A stretch of DNA of 64,000 nt from Novosphingobium sp. 17-62-19 (GTDB lineage Bacteria > Pseudomonadota > Alphaproteobacteria > Sphingomonadales > Sphingomonadaceae). A program made the position numbers and the translations under genes. Where the stretch lies: positions 38,679 through 102,678 of the forward strand of contig NZ_NCII01000007.1 of the NCBI RefSeq assembly GCF_002256775.1. The letters run 5' to 3'. The notes below the pieces were generated by a model. It searched no databases, was not told where the DNA came from, and was given only the letters and a program-made list of their open reading frames with translations. Shown here one piece after another: positions 28,983 to 36,759 of this stretch. Within the stretch, counting starts at the first letter, position 1. Each line of letters begins with the position of its first letter.

Positions 28983-29533
28983 TCTTCGAGAAACTGACCG
29001 CATCGCCCGAAGACCTTGTACGCAAGCGGATCAATCGTGCGCCCCTTCCCGCGCTCGCCATCGGCCTGCCTTGGGCAACGATCATGCTGGCATCGATGGC
29101 CAGCTTTTCGCCAGTGATCGCATCGGCCCCGGTGATGCCGCCGCTGGCCTACCTGATGCTGCTGGCGTGGCGCATGATGCGTCCCGGCATGTTGCCGGTG
29201 TGGGCAGGCTTGCCGCTGGGGTTCTTTGACGACCTCTATTCCGGGCAGCCGTTCGGATCAGGGATCGTGCTGTGGTCAGTTACAATGTTGGCGCTGGAAG
29301 TGATTGACGAGCGGTTTTTGTGGCGCGGCTTCTCGCAGGACTGGCTGGCGGCCAGCGGGTTGATCGCTGCGTATCTGACAATGTGCGCCCTGGTGGCCGG
29401 TCTGGCGACGGGTTATCCCCTGCCATTGGTGATTGGACCGCAAATTCTGCTGTCGCTGGTGATCTATCCTGTGATCACGCGCGTGGTGGCCCTGCTTGAT
29501 CGCATCCGCCTGCTGCCGTTGAAAAGGCTCTGA
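28979..29533 (+). CDS. mreD: Rod shape-determining protein MreD
   Basis: A 184-residue integral membrane protein with about five or six hydrophobic segments, starting at GTG 28979 overlapping the mreC stop. The central GLPLGFFDDLYSGQPFGSGI matches the family's conserved loop. It forms the elongasome with MreB, MreC, PBP2 and RodA. Sequence conservation in MreD is low, so context adds much to the call. Confidence 0.92.
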   Translation: MIFEKLTASPEDLVRKRINRAPLPALAIGLPWATIMLASMASFSPVIASAPVMPPLAYLMLLAWRMMRPGMLPVWAGLPLGFFDDLYSGQPFGSGIVLWSVTMLALEVIDERFLWRGFSQDWLAASGLIAAYLTMCALVAGLATGYPLPLVIGPQILLSLVIYPVITRVVALLDRIRLLPLKRL

Positions 29534-29538
29534 CACGC

Positions 29539-31611
29539 ATGGGAAAACTGCCGGTCACGTCGGCTGTCCTGACCAACCGGTTCGAGCGGCGCACGTTTGT
29601 GCTGGGCGCGTTGCAGGGCGGCGTGGGGCTGATGTTGGCCACGCGGCTGGGCTATCTGGCGGTGGCGCAGAACGAAAAATATCAGGCAGCCTCGGAAAGC
29701 AACCGCGTCAACCTGACGCTGATTCCGCCCCGGCGTGGCTGGGTTCTGGACCGGTTTGGCAAGGCGCTCGCTTCCAACCGCGCGGACTTTCGTGTGGACA
29801 TCATTCCTGATCGGGTGGCCGACCGCGACAAGACGATGGACACTTTGGCCGGGCTGCTGTCCCTACCGCCAGACAAAGTCCGCGACATCCGTGACAAGTT
29901 GGACAAGGCGCGAGGGTTTCAACCGGTGGAAGTGGCGGCGAGCCTTGATTGGGAGCGCTATGCTTCGGTCAGCGTGCGCTTGCCCGAACTGCCCGGCGTG
30001 ATCCCGCAGCAGGGCTTTTCCCGGTTCTATCCTACCGGGGCGGCAGTGGGACATCTCGTCGGCTATGTCGGTGCGGCGTCGGCAGAGGATTACGAGAAGG
30101 AGCGCAATCCGCTGCTCGTCACGCCGGGCTTCAAGATCGGCAAGGACGGGCTGGAGAAGCACTTCGAGACGCGACTGCGCGGCGTGCCGGGGGCGCGGCG
30201 TGTAGAAGCGACCGCTTCAGGCCGCATCGTGCGCGATCTGGGTACGCGCGAGGATGTGCCGGGCAAGCCGATCCAACTGACGATCAACGCAGGCCTGCAG
30301 GACTATGCAGCGCGGCGCGTGGGACTGGAATCCGGCTCTGTCGTTGTGATGGACTGTGAGACTGGCGACATTCTGGCGATGGCATCGATGCCGAGCTTCG
30401 ATCCAAACAGCTTTTCCGACGGGATCGGCCGCATCGAATGGAAGATGCTGTCCGAGGACGATCACGTGCCATTGCGCAACAAAGTGCTGCGCGGACTTTA
30501 CCCGCCGGGATCGACGGTCAAACCGATGATTGCCATGTCGTTCCTTGAGGCCGGGCTTGATCCTTCGGCCAGCGTCGGCTGCGGTGGTGGCCTGCGCGTG
30601 GGCAACCGCGTGTTCCACTGCTGGAACCGGCGCGGGCATGGCACCGTGGACATGGCCAAGGCGATCTACCAGTCTTGCGACGTCTACTTCTATCACTTCG
30701 CGCAGAAGATCGGGATGGACACGATCGCGACGATGGCACGGCGGCTGGGTATGGGGCAGGAGTTTCCGATGCCTTATCCCGGGCAGTCCTATGGCACCGT
30801 GCCGGACCCTGCGTGGAAGAAGAAGAAGTACGACAAGGAGTGGGCGGTTTATGACACCGTCAACGCGACCATCGGCCAAGGCTATATGCTCTCAAATCCG
30901 CTGCAACAGGCGGTGATGACGTCTCGCATCGCTTCGGGGCGTGAGGTGATGCCGCGCCTGTTGCTTGACCGGAACGCTGCGCAGCCGAAGTCTATGGGGT
31001 TCCGGCAGGATCACCTCGACTATATCCACGCGGCGATGAGCGAAGTGGTGAACGGCAGAGGCACGGCGGGGCGGGCAAAGCTGCCGGTCGATGTGCTGAT
31101 GGCGGGCAAGACGGGGACGGCGCAGGTTGTCGGCCTCAATATCGGCAATGGCAAAGGCGGGCTTTGGAAGCATCGAGACCACGGCCACTTCATCGCCTTC
31201 GCACCATTCGACAAGCCGAAATATGCCTGCGCAGTGGTGATCGAGCACGGCGGCGGATCGGGCGCAGCCTATCCGATTGCGCGTGACGTCATGACCTACA
31301 TCTTCGATCAGGCCAAAGCGATGGAAGTGCTGGAAGGCTTCGAGAAGCAATGGGGCGGCAACGTCCAGCAGCGCATGGCTGCGCGTTACGAGGTGTTTGC
31401 GGCCAAGTATGGGGCATCTGCCCCCAAACCGGTCCCTGATGACGCAGAGCTGACCGAGCGAGTGGAGCAAGGGCGCAAGCCCGCAGAGGCCCCTGCAACG
31501 GTCCAGACCGACGCCGCAGCACCAAGGCCTGAGCCTGAGCAGGCGCCAGTGACCACGCCTTCACCTGCCCCCACTCCCGCAGCAACACCTACCACGACGG
31601 GAGGGCAGTGA
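29539..31611 (+). CDS. mrdA: Penicillin-binding protein 2, peptidoglycan transpeptidase
   Basis: A 690-residue class B PBP that cross-links lateral wall peptidoglycan, held by one N-terminal membrane helix (about residues 20-43). The pedestal domain includes RGWVLDRFGKALA. Transpeptidase motifs: SxxK as PGSTVKPM, SxN as SCD (a known PBP2 variant), and KTG in MAGKTGTAQVV. The C-terminus carries an unusual Pro/Ala/Thr-rich tail of about 60 residues after the catalytic domain. The stop shares a base with the rodA ATG. Confidence 0.97.
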   Translation: MGKLPVTSAVLTNRFERRTFVLGALQGGVGLMLATRLGYLAVAQNEKYQAASESNRVNLTLIPPRRGWVLDRFGKALASNRADFRVDIIPDRVADRDKTMDTLAGLLSLPPDKVRDIRDKLDKARGFQPVEVAASLDWERYASVSVRLPELPGVIPQQGFSRFYPTGAAVGHLVGYVGAASAEDYEKERNPLLVTPGFKIGKDGLEKHFETRLRGVPGARRVEATASGRIVRDLGTREDVPGKPIQLTINAGLQDYAARRVGLESGSVVVMDCETGDILAMASMPSFDPNSFSDGIGRIEWKMLSEDDHVPLRNKVLRGLYPPGSTVKPMIAMSFLEAGLDPSASVGCGGGLRVGNRVFHCWNRRGHGTVDMAKAIYQSCDVYFYHFAQKIGMDTIATMARRLGMGQEFPMPYPGQSYGTVPDPAWKKKKYDKEWAVYDTVNATIGQGYMLSNPLQQAVMTSRIASGREVMPRLLLDRNAAQPKSMGFRQDHLDYIHAAMSEVVNGRGTAGRAKLPVDVLMAGKTGTAQVVGLNIGNGKGGLWKHRDHGHFIAFAPFDKPKYACAVVIEHGGGSGAAYPIARDVMTYIFDQAKAMEVLEGFEKQWGGNVQQRMAARYEVFAAKYGASAPKPVPDDAELTERVEQGRKPAEAPATVQTDAAAPRPEPEQAPVTTPSPAPTPAATPTTTGGQ

Positions 31612-32726
31612 TGCCGCGCGCCTATATCCCTGCCACGATCTCGCGGCAACCTTGGGGGATGCTGCTACCGTTGATGGCACTGGTAGCGTTTGGTGCGGCA
31701 GTGCTTGATTCAGCAGCTGGCGGGCGGTTTGATGTTTGGGCCTCGTCCCATCTTGTGCGATTCTGCGTGTTTATGGTGATGGCCATGGTGATCGCACGCT
31801 TGCCGCAGGAACTGTTCCGCAAGATGGCGCTGCCAGCCTACGGCGTGCTGTGCGCGCTGCTGGTGCTGGTGGAACTGATCGGCGGCATGGGGGGAGGCAG
31901 CCAGCGCTGGCTCAACCTGGAGTTCATGACGCTGCAGCCATCGGAGCTGATGAAGCCGGGCATCGTTCTGGTTCTGGCGTGGTTCTATTCGGTATTGCCG
32001 GTGGGTGAAACGCAAAACTGGCGCTCGCTCGGCCCGGCAGCTGTGCTGCTGGGCATTCCAGCTGGGCTGGTCATGCTGCAGCCGGATCTTGGCACCGGGC
32101 TTGCCATCACGTTCGGTGCAGTGGTGGTGATGTTCATGGCGGGCCTGCCGTTGCGCTGGTTCCTTGGCGCAGGTGCGTCCGCGCTGGTGATCGCACCGAT
32201 CGCATTCTTCACCCTGTTGCATGACTATCAGCGCAGGCGCGTGCTCGTGTTTCTCGATCCTGAGAGTGATCCTCTGGGATCGGGGTATCACATAAGCCAA
32301 TCGAAGATCGCAATTGGTTCGGGCGGACTTTTTGGCAAAGGCTTTGGCAACGGATCACAGAGTCATCTGAACTACCTACCCGAATCCCACACCGACTTCG
32401 TGTTTTCCACGATGGCCGAGGAGTGGGGAATGCTGGGCGGGACTTTCGTGCTTGGGGTATTCGGGCTGGTTTTCCGCTGGGGTCTGAAGGTTTCGTTGGC
32501 TGCGCCGGATCGCTTTTCACGCCTTCTGGCGAGCGGTATGACCATGACCATTTTCTTTTACATGTGCATCAACCTGATGATGGTCATGGGCCTTGCCCCG
32601 GTGGTGGGAATCCCGCTTCCGTGGATGAGCCATGGCGGTTCTTCGATGATGACCAACATGATCTGCGTGGGCACGATCATGGCGGTAGAGCGCTGGAGCC
32701 GCAGCGCGCCGAAGGGCCTTTCGTAA
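31611..32726 (+). CDS. rodA: Peptidoglycan glycosyltransferase RodA
   Basis: A 371-residue SEDS-family polymerase with about ten membrane helices that works with PBP2. I chose ATG 31611 rather than GTG 31608 because GGAGGG lies five bases before the ATG. Family motifs: LQPSELMKPG, the catalytic region LQPDLGTGLAITFG, LPESHTDFVFS and GIPLPWMSHGGSSMM. It ends the mre operon. Confidence 0.97.
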   Translation: MPRAYIPATISRQPWGMLLPLMALVAFGAAVLDSAAGGRFDVWASSHLVRFCVFMVMAMVIARLPQELFRKMALPAYGVLCALLVLVELIGGMGGGSQRWLNLEFMTLQPSELMKPGIVLVLAWFYSVLPVGETQNWRSLGPAAVLLGIPAGLVMLQPDLGTGLAITFGAVVVMFMAGLPLRWFLGAGASALVIAPIAFFTLLHDYQRRRVLVFLDPESDPLGSGYHISQSKIAIGSGGLFGKGFGNGSQSHLNYLPESHTDFVFSTMAEEWGMLGGTFVLGVFGLVFRWGLKVSLAAPDRFSRLLASGMTMTIFFYMCINLMMVMGLAPVVGIPLPWMSHGGSSMMTNMICVGTIMAVERWSRSAPKGLS

Positions 32727-32802
32727 AACTGCAATTTTGGGCTTGGCAGCCGTCAGAAAATCGCTATTGGGGCGGCTCCCGAACGGGAATGCCGCATGGC
32801 AT

Positions 32803-32878
<76 letters not shown>

Positions 32879-33338
32879 AACTTCTCAAAGACTTAGAGGC
32901 GATGATACACCCCTTCTCCGGGGCTGTCGAGAGCCACGTAATCGCCACGTAATCACGATTATTCGCAGGCTGGCGTAACCTTTTCCACGTAATCTGACGG
33001 GAGGAAGTCTCCTCCCTGGTCGGAGCTGCGCCGCATCTCCTCCACACCCACCTCAGCGGGGAAACCCCGCAACGCCCCGAGAAGTGGAGCGGTGCTAATG
33101 ACGCGCTCTGTCCCGCAGGCCCGTCGGCCCTGCTCCTGAGGGCGCGGCATCAAATGTAATAGGCCCCGCAAGCACACTGAGCCGTGCGACATGGTTCCAT
33201 GTGCAGGCGATGAAAGCCGACGAGCACCGCCTTTCCGCCTGCACGAGCAAGGGGACAGACCGCCCTCCCCTCAGGGTGCGGTTTTCTGCTGCGGCAACTT
33301 CGCTGGCCGCTCGTGTGACCGTTAGCATGAGCGGATTA
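32879..33338. other. Non-coding tRNA-proximal segment of the island
   Basis: About 460 bp between tRNA-Lys and the first duplicated leader. It contains three CCACGTAATC repeats (listed separately). The short open frames on both strands lack ribosome sites and recognisable homology, so I see no gene here. It may include the promoter of the DUF932 gene and a left attachment region. Confidence 0.5.
32934..32994 (+). repeat. Three direct repeats CCACGTAATC beside tRNA-Lys
   Basis: Exact copies at 32934, 32945 and 32985, starting 56 bp after the tRNA 3' end. Short direct repeats beside a tRNA resemble arm-type binding sites of tyrosine integrases. No integrase gene remains next to them. Confidence 0.7.
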
Positions 33339-33413
33339 GAGTGAGAGGGTGGCGGGCTTCGCCGTGACGGGATGAGGGTCGAGAGAGAGGCTCCCGGCCG
33401 CCCGTCATGGAGA
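33339..33413 (+). promoter_or_regulatory. Duplicated 5' leader, copy 1 (before the DUF932 gene)
   Basis: A 75-base sequence beginning GAGTGAGAGGG and ending CCCGTCATGGAG, seven bases before ATG 33421. A near-identical copy lies at 34673-34746. Both contain TGACGGG and CCCGTCA as a possible 7-bp stem, with GAGAGAGAGGCTCCCGG in the loop, and TGGAG as ribosome site right after the stem. Confidence 0.6.
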
Positions 33414-33420
33414 TTTTCCC

Positions 33421-34626
33421 ATGAACATGCAGGTTCCAGGTGTGCGCCGCGATGTGAGCGGCGGCTACAAGGTGGATGTCACGCGCGGCGAGCGGGTCGG
33501 GCGGGTGTCGTCGGAGTGGTTCTCGCGGCCCGACGATGAGCGGTATCTGTCTCTGGGCGATCTGGCCCGCTCGGTACGAAGACGGTCAGAGCGCAGCCGG
33601 ACTCGCGTGGTCGATACCGCGCTGATCCATGTCGAAGCGGGCCGCAACGATCCCGAGCGCCTGGCGCTGATGCTGCCGGGCGCCGACGCGCCGGTCGCGC
33701 CGACCCATTGGAGCTTCGGGCAACTTGCCAGCCAGGTCGGGGCACCGGCTGCCTATCTACGCCAGCTTCCCGCGCCGCTCGCCGCGATCAACCTGCAATA
33801 TGGCCTGACATCGAACCGGGCCGAACAGATCAAGACGCTCGAAACGGGCGATCCCATTTCTGGGGGCAGGCTGGAACTGCGCGCCGTTACCGGACCCGAT
33901 TATGGCCGGATCTACGATCATGAACTTGTCGAAGCGGTGCAGAAGATTGCGGGCAACGGCACGGGCGACACGCGCTGGAAAGTGCCCGGCGTGCTCGACT
34001 GGTCGACCGGCAACTACAATCCGCGCGTCGATATCACCCGCGATACGACCACGCTCTATGCATCCGACCGCGACGTGTTCCTGTTCCTGGTCGATGACCT
34101 CAACCCGATCGAGGCGGGTCGGCTGCCCGACGGATCGCCGGATCTCTACTTCCGGGGCTTCTACTGCTGGAACTCCGAGGTCGGCGCCAAGACGCTCGGC
34201 ATGGCCAGCTTCTACCTGCGCGCGGTCTGCCAGAATCGCAATCTCTGGGGCGTCGAGGATTTCGAGGAAATCAGCATCCGGCACAGCAAGTACGCGGCCA
34301 ATCGCTTCGCCCACGAAGCCGCACCGGCACTGGAAGGCTTCGCCAACTCCTCGCCTCTACCCTTCGTCAACGGCATCAAGGCAGCGCGCGAACGCATCGT
34401 CGCCCGTACCGACGAGGATCGCAGCGACTTCCTGCGGGCGCGCGGCTTCTCGAAGACCGAGACCGGCAAAATCATTGAAACCGTGCTGGCCGAGGAAGGC
34501 CGCCCACCCGAATCGATCTTCGATTTCGTGCAGGGCATCACCGCGCTGGCCCGTAGCAAGGCCCACCAGGATGCCCGGCTCGACATGGAGGGCAAGGCCA
34601 AGAAGCTGCTCGACCGGGTCCATTGA
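33421..34626 (+). CDS. DUF932-family plasmid/phage-type protein
   Basis: A 401-residue soluble protein starting at ATG 33421 after the leader. It shows the family's hallmarks: FGQLASQVGAPAAYLRQLPAPLAAINL, then RAVTGPDYGRIYDHELVEAVQ, SDRDVFLFLVDD and RGFYCWNSEVGAKTLGMASFYLRAVCQNR. DUF932 proteins are common in plasmids, phages and conjugative elements; their biochemical role is not established. Codon use is high-GC like the trb genes. Confidence 0.88.
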   Translation: MNMQVPGVRRDVSGGYKVDVTRGERVGRVSSEWFSRPDDERYLSLGDLARSVRRRSERSRTRVVDTALIHVEAGRNDPERLALMLPGADAPVAPTHWSFGQLASQVGAPAAYLRQLPAPLAAINLQYGLTSNRAEQIKTLETGDPISGGRLELRAVTGPDYGRIYDHELVEAVQKIAGNGTGDTRWKVPGVLDWSTGNYNPRVDITRDTTTLYASDRDVFLFLVDDLNPIEAGRLPDGSPDLYFRGFYCWNSEVGAKTLGMASFYLRAVCQNRNLWGVEDFEEISIRHSKYAANRFAHEAAPALEGFANSSPLPFVNGIKAARERIVARTDEDRSDFLRARGFSKTETGKIIETVLAEEGRPPESIFDFVQGITALARSKAHQDARLDMEGKAKKLLDRVH

Positions 34627-34672
34627 TCCCGGCTCACCCCGATTGTTCTCCCGCGTCGCGCTGCCTTCTCCG

Positions 34673-34746
34673 GAGTGAGAGGGCGGCGCTTCGCTTCGTG
34701 ACGGGTCGAAGCCGAGAGAGAGGCTCCCGGCGGCCCGTCATGGAGA
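34673..34746 (+). promoter_or_regulatory. Duplicated 5' leader, copy 2
   Basis: A second copy of the leader at 33339-33413, again with paired TGACGGG/CCCGTCA and a following TGGAG, six bases before ATG 34753. It would drive or control the 19-codon frame and the coupled TIR gene. Confidence 0.6.
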
Positions 34747-34752
34747 ACACCC

Positions 34753-34812
34753 ATGATCGTCGGCGACGACGAGGTCGTCGCGCTGCGCCGCTATGTGCGC
34801 GATCAAACCTGA
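34753..34812 (+). CDS. 19-residue leader ORF upstream of the TIR gene
   Basis: ATG 34753 encodes MIVGDDEVVALRRYVRDQT and stops with TGA overlapping the TIR start (TGATG). It is either the surviving 5' end of the gene that once followed the DUF932 gene, cut by the TIR insertion, or a translated leader that couples TIR translation to the ribosome site in leader copy 2. Confidence 0.45.
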   Translation: MIVGDDEVVALRRYVRDQT

Positions 34813-35852
34813 TGGCACGGGTCACTTACAAGGGGCGCCCTTTCAACGTGAAAAAATTTGGCGACGATCTCATGAAAGCCGGCCTTGAGCTGGGGATGAA
34901 GGCGATCGAAGAGAAGGCACGGGGTGCCGCGGCCACCATCGTCGATCCCGAGACGGGGCGGCACGCCGACGTGTTCGTCGACCGCATGCCGGGCAGCAAG
35001 GTCGGCATCAGGACCAACGGCTCGCCGGCCTTCGCGCGGCTGGTCGAGGAACGGCTGGGTGTGGGCGCAGGAGAAGTGAAGACCATGAACGCAAGCGACG
35101 GCGCGGCCTATCCCAAGGTCTATCTGGCGCACGCCAGCGAGGACAAGGCAATGGTCCGACCGATCGCCGAATATCTCATGGCGAACGGGATCGACGTCTG
35201 GTTCGACGAATGGGAGATCGAGCCCGGCGACAGCCTCCGCCAGAAGATGGAGGAAGGCCTGGGCGAGATGACTCATTTCATGGTCGTGCTGACCCCGGCC
35301 TCGATCAAGAAACCGTGGGTCGCGCTGGAGATCGATGTCGGCATCGTCAAGCGGATCGGCGGCGAAAGCCGCATGGTGCCGGTCGTCGTCCGTCTCGATC
35401 CCAAGCGGCTGACGCCTTTCCTGCGCACGATGCTCTATATCGAGATCGATCCGGCCAGCGAAGCGGACCTCAAGGCGCTGGTCGATCGTCTGCACGGGGT
35501 AAGCCGGAAACCTGCGCTCGGCGAGACCCCGCGCTATGTCCGCAGCGCGCCTTCGGGACTTGCTGGCTGGTCAGCCGCGGCCGTCGCGATCGGCAAGCAT
35601 TTCGTCGAGGCAAGCAAGGATGGCCGCGCCCATGACCCGATCCTCACTCTCAACGCACTGGCCGAGGCGACCGGGCTCGACCCGATCGATGTCCGGATGG
35701 GGGTGCTCGACCTCAAGGAGGCCGGCTATTTGTGGGAAGGGAGCGTACGCGGACATTATGCCGCCGAAATCCCGATGTTCGTCGACTTCGATCAAGAGTT
35801 CATGCCGTTCAGCCCGGCGGACGATGCCCAAAGGCCCGCAAAACGAATTTGA
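34812..35852 (+). CDS. TIR-domain protein, probable NAD-targeting defence effector
   Basis: A 346-residue protein from ATG 34812. About residues 1-90 are a basic N-terminal region (AATIVDPETGRHADVFVD, TNGSPAFARLVEERLGV). Residues 100-235 form a TIR domain: YPKVYLAHASEDKAMVRPIAEYL, DVWFDEWEIEPGDSL and WVALEID, with Glu173 at the usual catalytic position of NAD-cleaving TIRs. Residues about 275-335 look like a winged helix (LTLNALAEATGLDPIDVRMGVLDLKEAGYL). The last residues (about DDAQRPAKRI) come from out-of-frame traG sequence, so the native C-terminus seems to be lost at the insertion junction. An antiphage role is inferred from family and setting. Confidence 0.82.
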   Translation: MARVTYKGRPFNVKKFGDDLMKAGLELGMKAIEEKARGAAATIVDPETGRHADVFVDRMPGSKVGIRTNGSPAFARLVEERLGVGAGEVKTMNASDGAAYPKVYLAHASEDKAMVRPIAEYLMANGIDVWFDEWEIEPGDSLRQKMEEGLGEMTHFMVVLTPASIKKPWVALEIDVGIVKRIGGESRMVPVVVRLDPKRLTPFLRTMLYIEIDPASEADLKALVDRLHGVSRKPALGETPRYVRSAPSGLAGWSAAAVAIGKHFVEASKDGRAHDPILTLNALAEATGLDPIDVRMGVLDLKEAGYLWEGSVRGHYAAEIPMFVDFDQEFMPFSPADDAQRPAKRI

Positions 35853-35970
35853 GTTCCCCGATGGCGGCAAAGTTGAAGACGAAGCCATTCGTGCTCAACG
35901 ATTGCGCGACATCGCGCAGAACAACGCACGGCAGGCCTCGCTCGACCCTGGCGATGGGATTGAGCTATGA
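35824..35970 (+). pseudogene. 3' remnant of the VirD4-type coupling protein gene traG
   Basis: A 48-codon frame ending NARQASLDPGDGIEL, which resembles the C-terminus of sphingomonad TraG coupling proteins. It overlaps the TIR tail by 29 bp and the copG start by 4 bp (ATGA), the usual traG-copG coupling. The rest of traG is missing, apparently replaced by the TIR segment. Confidence 0.6.
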
Positions 35971-36371
35971 CCCGGTCCAAGCACACCTTCCGCTTGCCGC
36001 CCGCGCTGGCCGATCAGCTCGCTGAATACGCCATCCGCAAGCGCGTCAGCCAGGCGCTCGTTGTCGAAACGGCATTGGCATCGTTCCTCTCACCCGACGG
36101 CACTGAGCGGATGGAAGCTGCCTTCAGTCGGCGGATGGACAAGCTGCAGCGGTCGAACGACCGCCTCCAGTATCACGTCGAGGTCGGCAACGAGGCGCTG
36201 GCGCTGTTCGTGCGGTTCTGGCTGACCGCCAATCCGCCCCTGCCGGAATCGGCACGCGCTGCCGCGCAGGCACAGGCCAAGGATCGCTATGACGGATTTG
36301 TCGAGGCGCTGACCCGCAAGCTCGAAACCAGCAAGGGCATTGTAGGCGAATTCCCAAACCCGCGGCGGTGA
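35967..36371 (+). CDS. CopG-family ribbon-helix-helix regulator of the conjugation cluster
   Basis: A 134-residue protein. The N-terminal RHH fold (KHTFRLPPALADQLAEYAIRKRVSQALVVETALASFL) should bind DNA as a dimer. A helical C-terminal region (QYHVEVGNEALALFVRFWLTANPPLPESA) is typical of the copies found between traG and trbB. It is probably a repressor of the trb operon. It appears intact, although trbB now lies nearly 4 kb downstream because the restriction-modification segment intervenes. Confidence 0.82.
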   Translation: MTRSKHTFRLPPALADQLAEYAIRKRVSQALVVETALASFLSPDGTERMEAAFSRRMDKLQRSNDRLQYHVEVGNEALALFVRFWLTANPPLPESARAAAQAQAKDRYDGFVEALTRKLETSKGIVGEFPNPRR

Positions 36372-36389
36372 GGCCCGGCGGCAACCGGA

Positions 36390-36680
36390 TCAGGCAGCCA
36401 GCAGCAGTTCGATCCGTTCGAGCTCTTGTGCGAATTCGAACCGCAATTGATCGCGTTCGTCGCTCGGAAGCCAGTTGGCCATCTGCGGAAACACCACCTT
36501 GTGATACTTCAGCGTCCGCTCATCCCAAGGTGAGCCGTTGGTGGCATTACGAGCTTCGGCCAGAATTTCGTGCAGTTCACGGCGCACTTCTTCGCGATCA
36601 GGCTCGAACGACTTGACCGGTTCGGCATCGCCCAAGTCCAGCCCAAACTGTTTCGGTCCGGAATCAAACAGTTCGTCCAT
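36390..36680 (-). CDS. Small hypothetical protein beside the restriction-modification gene
   Basis: A 96-residue acidic, helical protein from ATG 36680 (MDELFDSGPKQFGLDLGD), divergent from the methyltransferase gene across 79 bp. It is rich in Glu, Arg and Trp, with HEILAEARNA and VVFPQMANWLPSDERDQL. It has no signal peptide or membrane helix. I do not recognise it; it may be a regulator or accessory of the restriction system, which is inference from position. Confidence 0.6.
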   Translation of the reverse strand: MDELFDSGPKQFGLDLGDAEPVKSFEPDREEVRRELHEILAEARNATNGSPWDERTLKYHKVVFPQMANWLPSDERDQLRFEFAQELERIELLLAA

Positions 36681-36759
36681 TGATCTTTCCAAAACCCTGC
36701 TCGAAACGGTTGCGGGAAGCGCCACGCTGCTGCACATGACAATTTAGCGGAGGGAATGC

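Noticed and set aside
32727-32802. GC-rich hairpin after rodA as a terminator
   Set aside because: A stem can be drawn but it is bulged and has no T-tract, so it was not called.
32959-33192. 77-codon minus-strand frame after tRNA-Lys
   Set aside because: No ribosome site, no recognisable domain, and the sequence looks like non-coding island DNA.
35536-35823. 5' part of a 144-codon frame that ends with the traG tail
   Set aside because: This part is an out-of-frame reading of the TIR gene; only the last 48 codons carry coupling-protein similarity.
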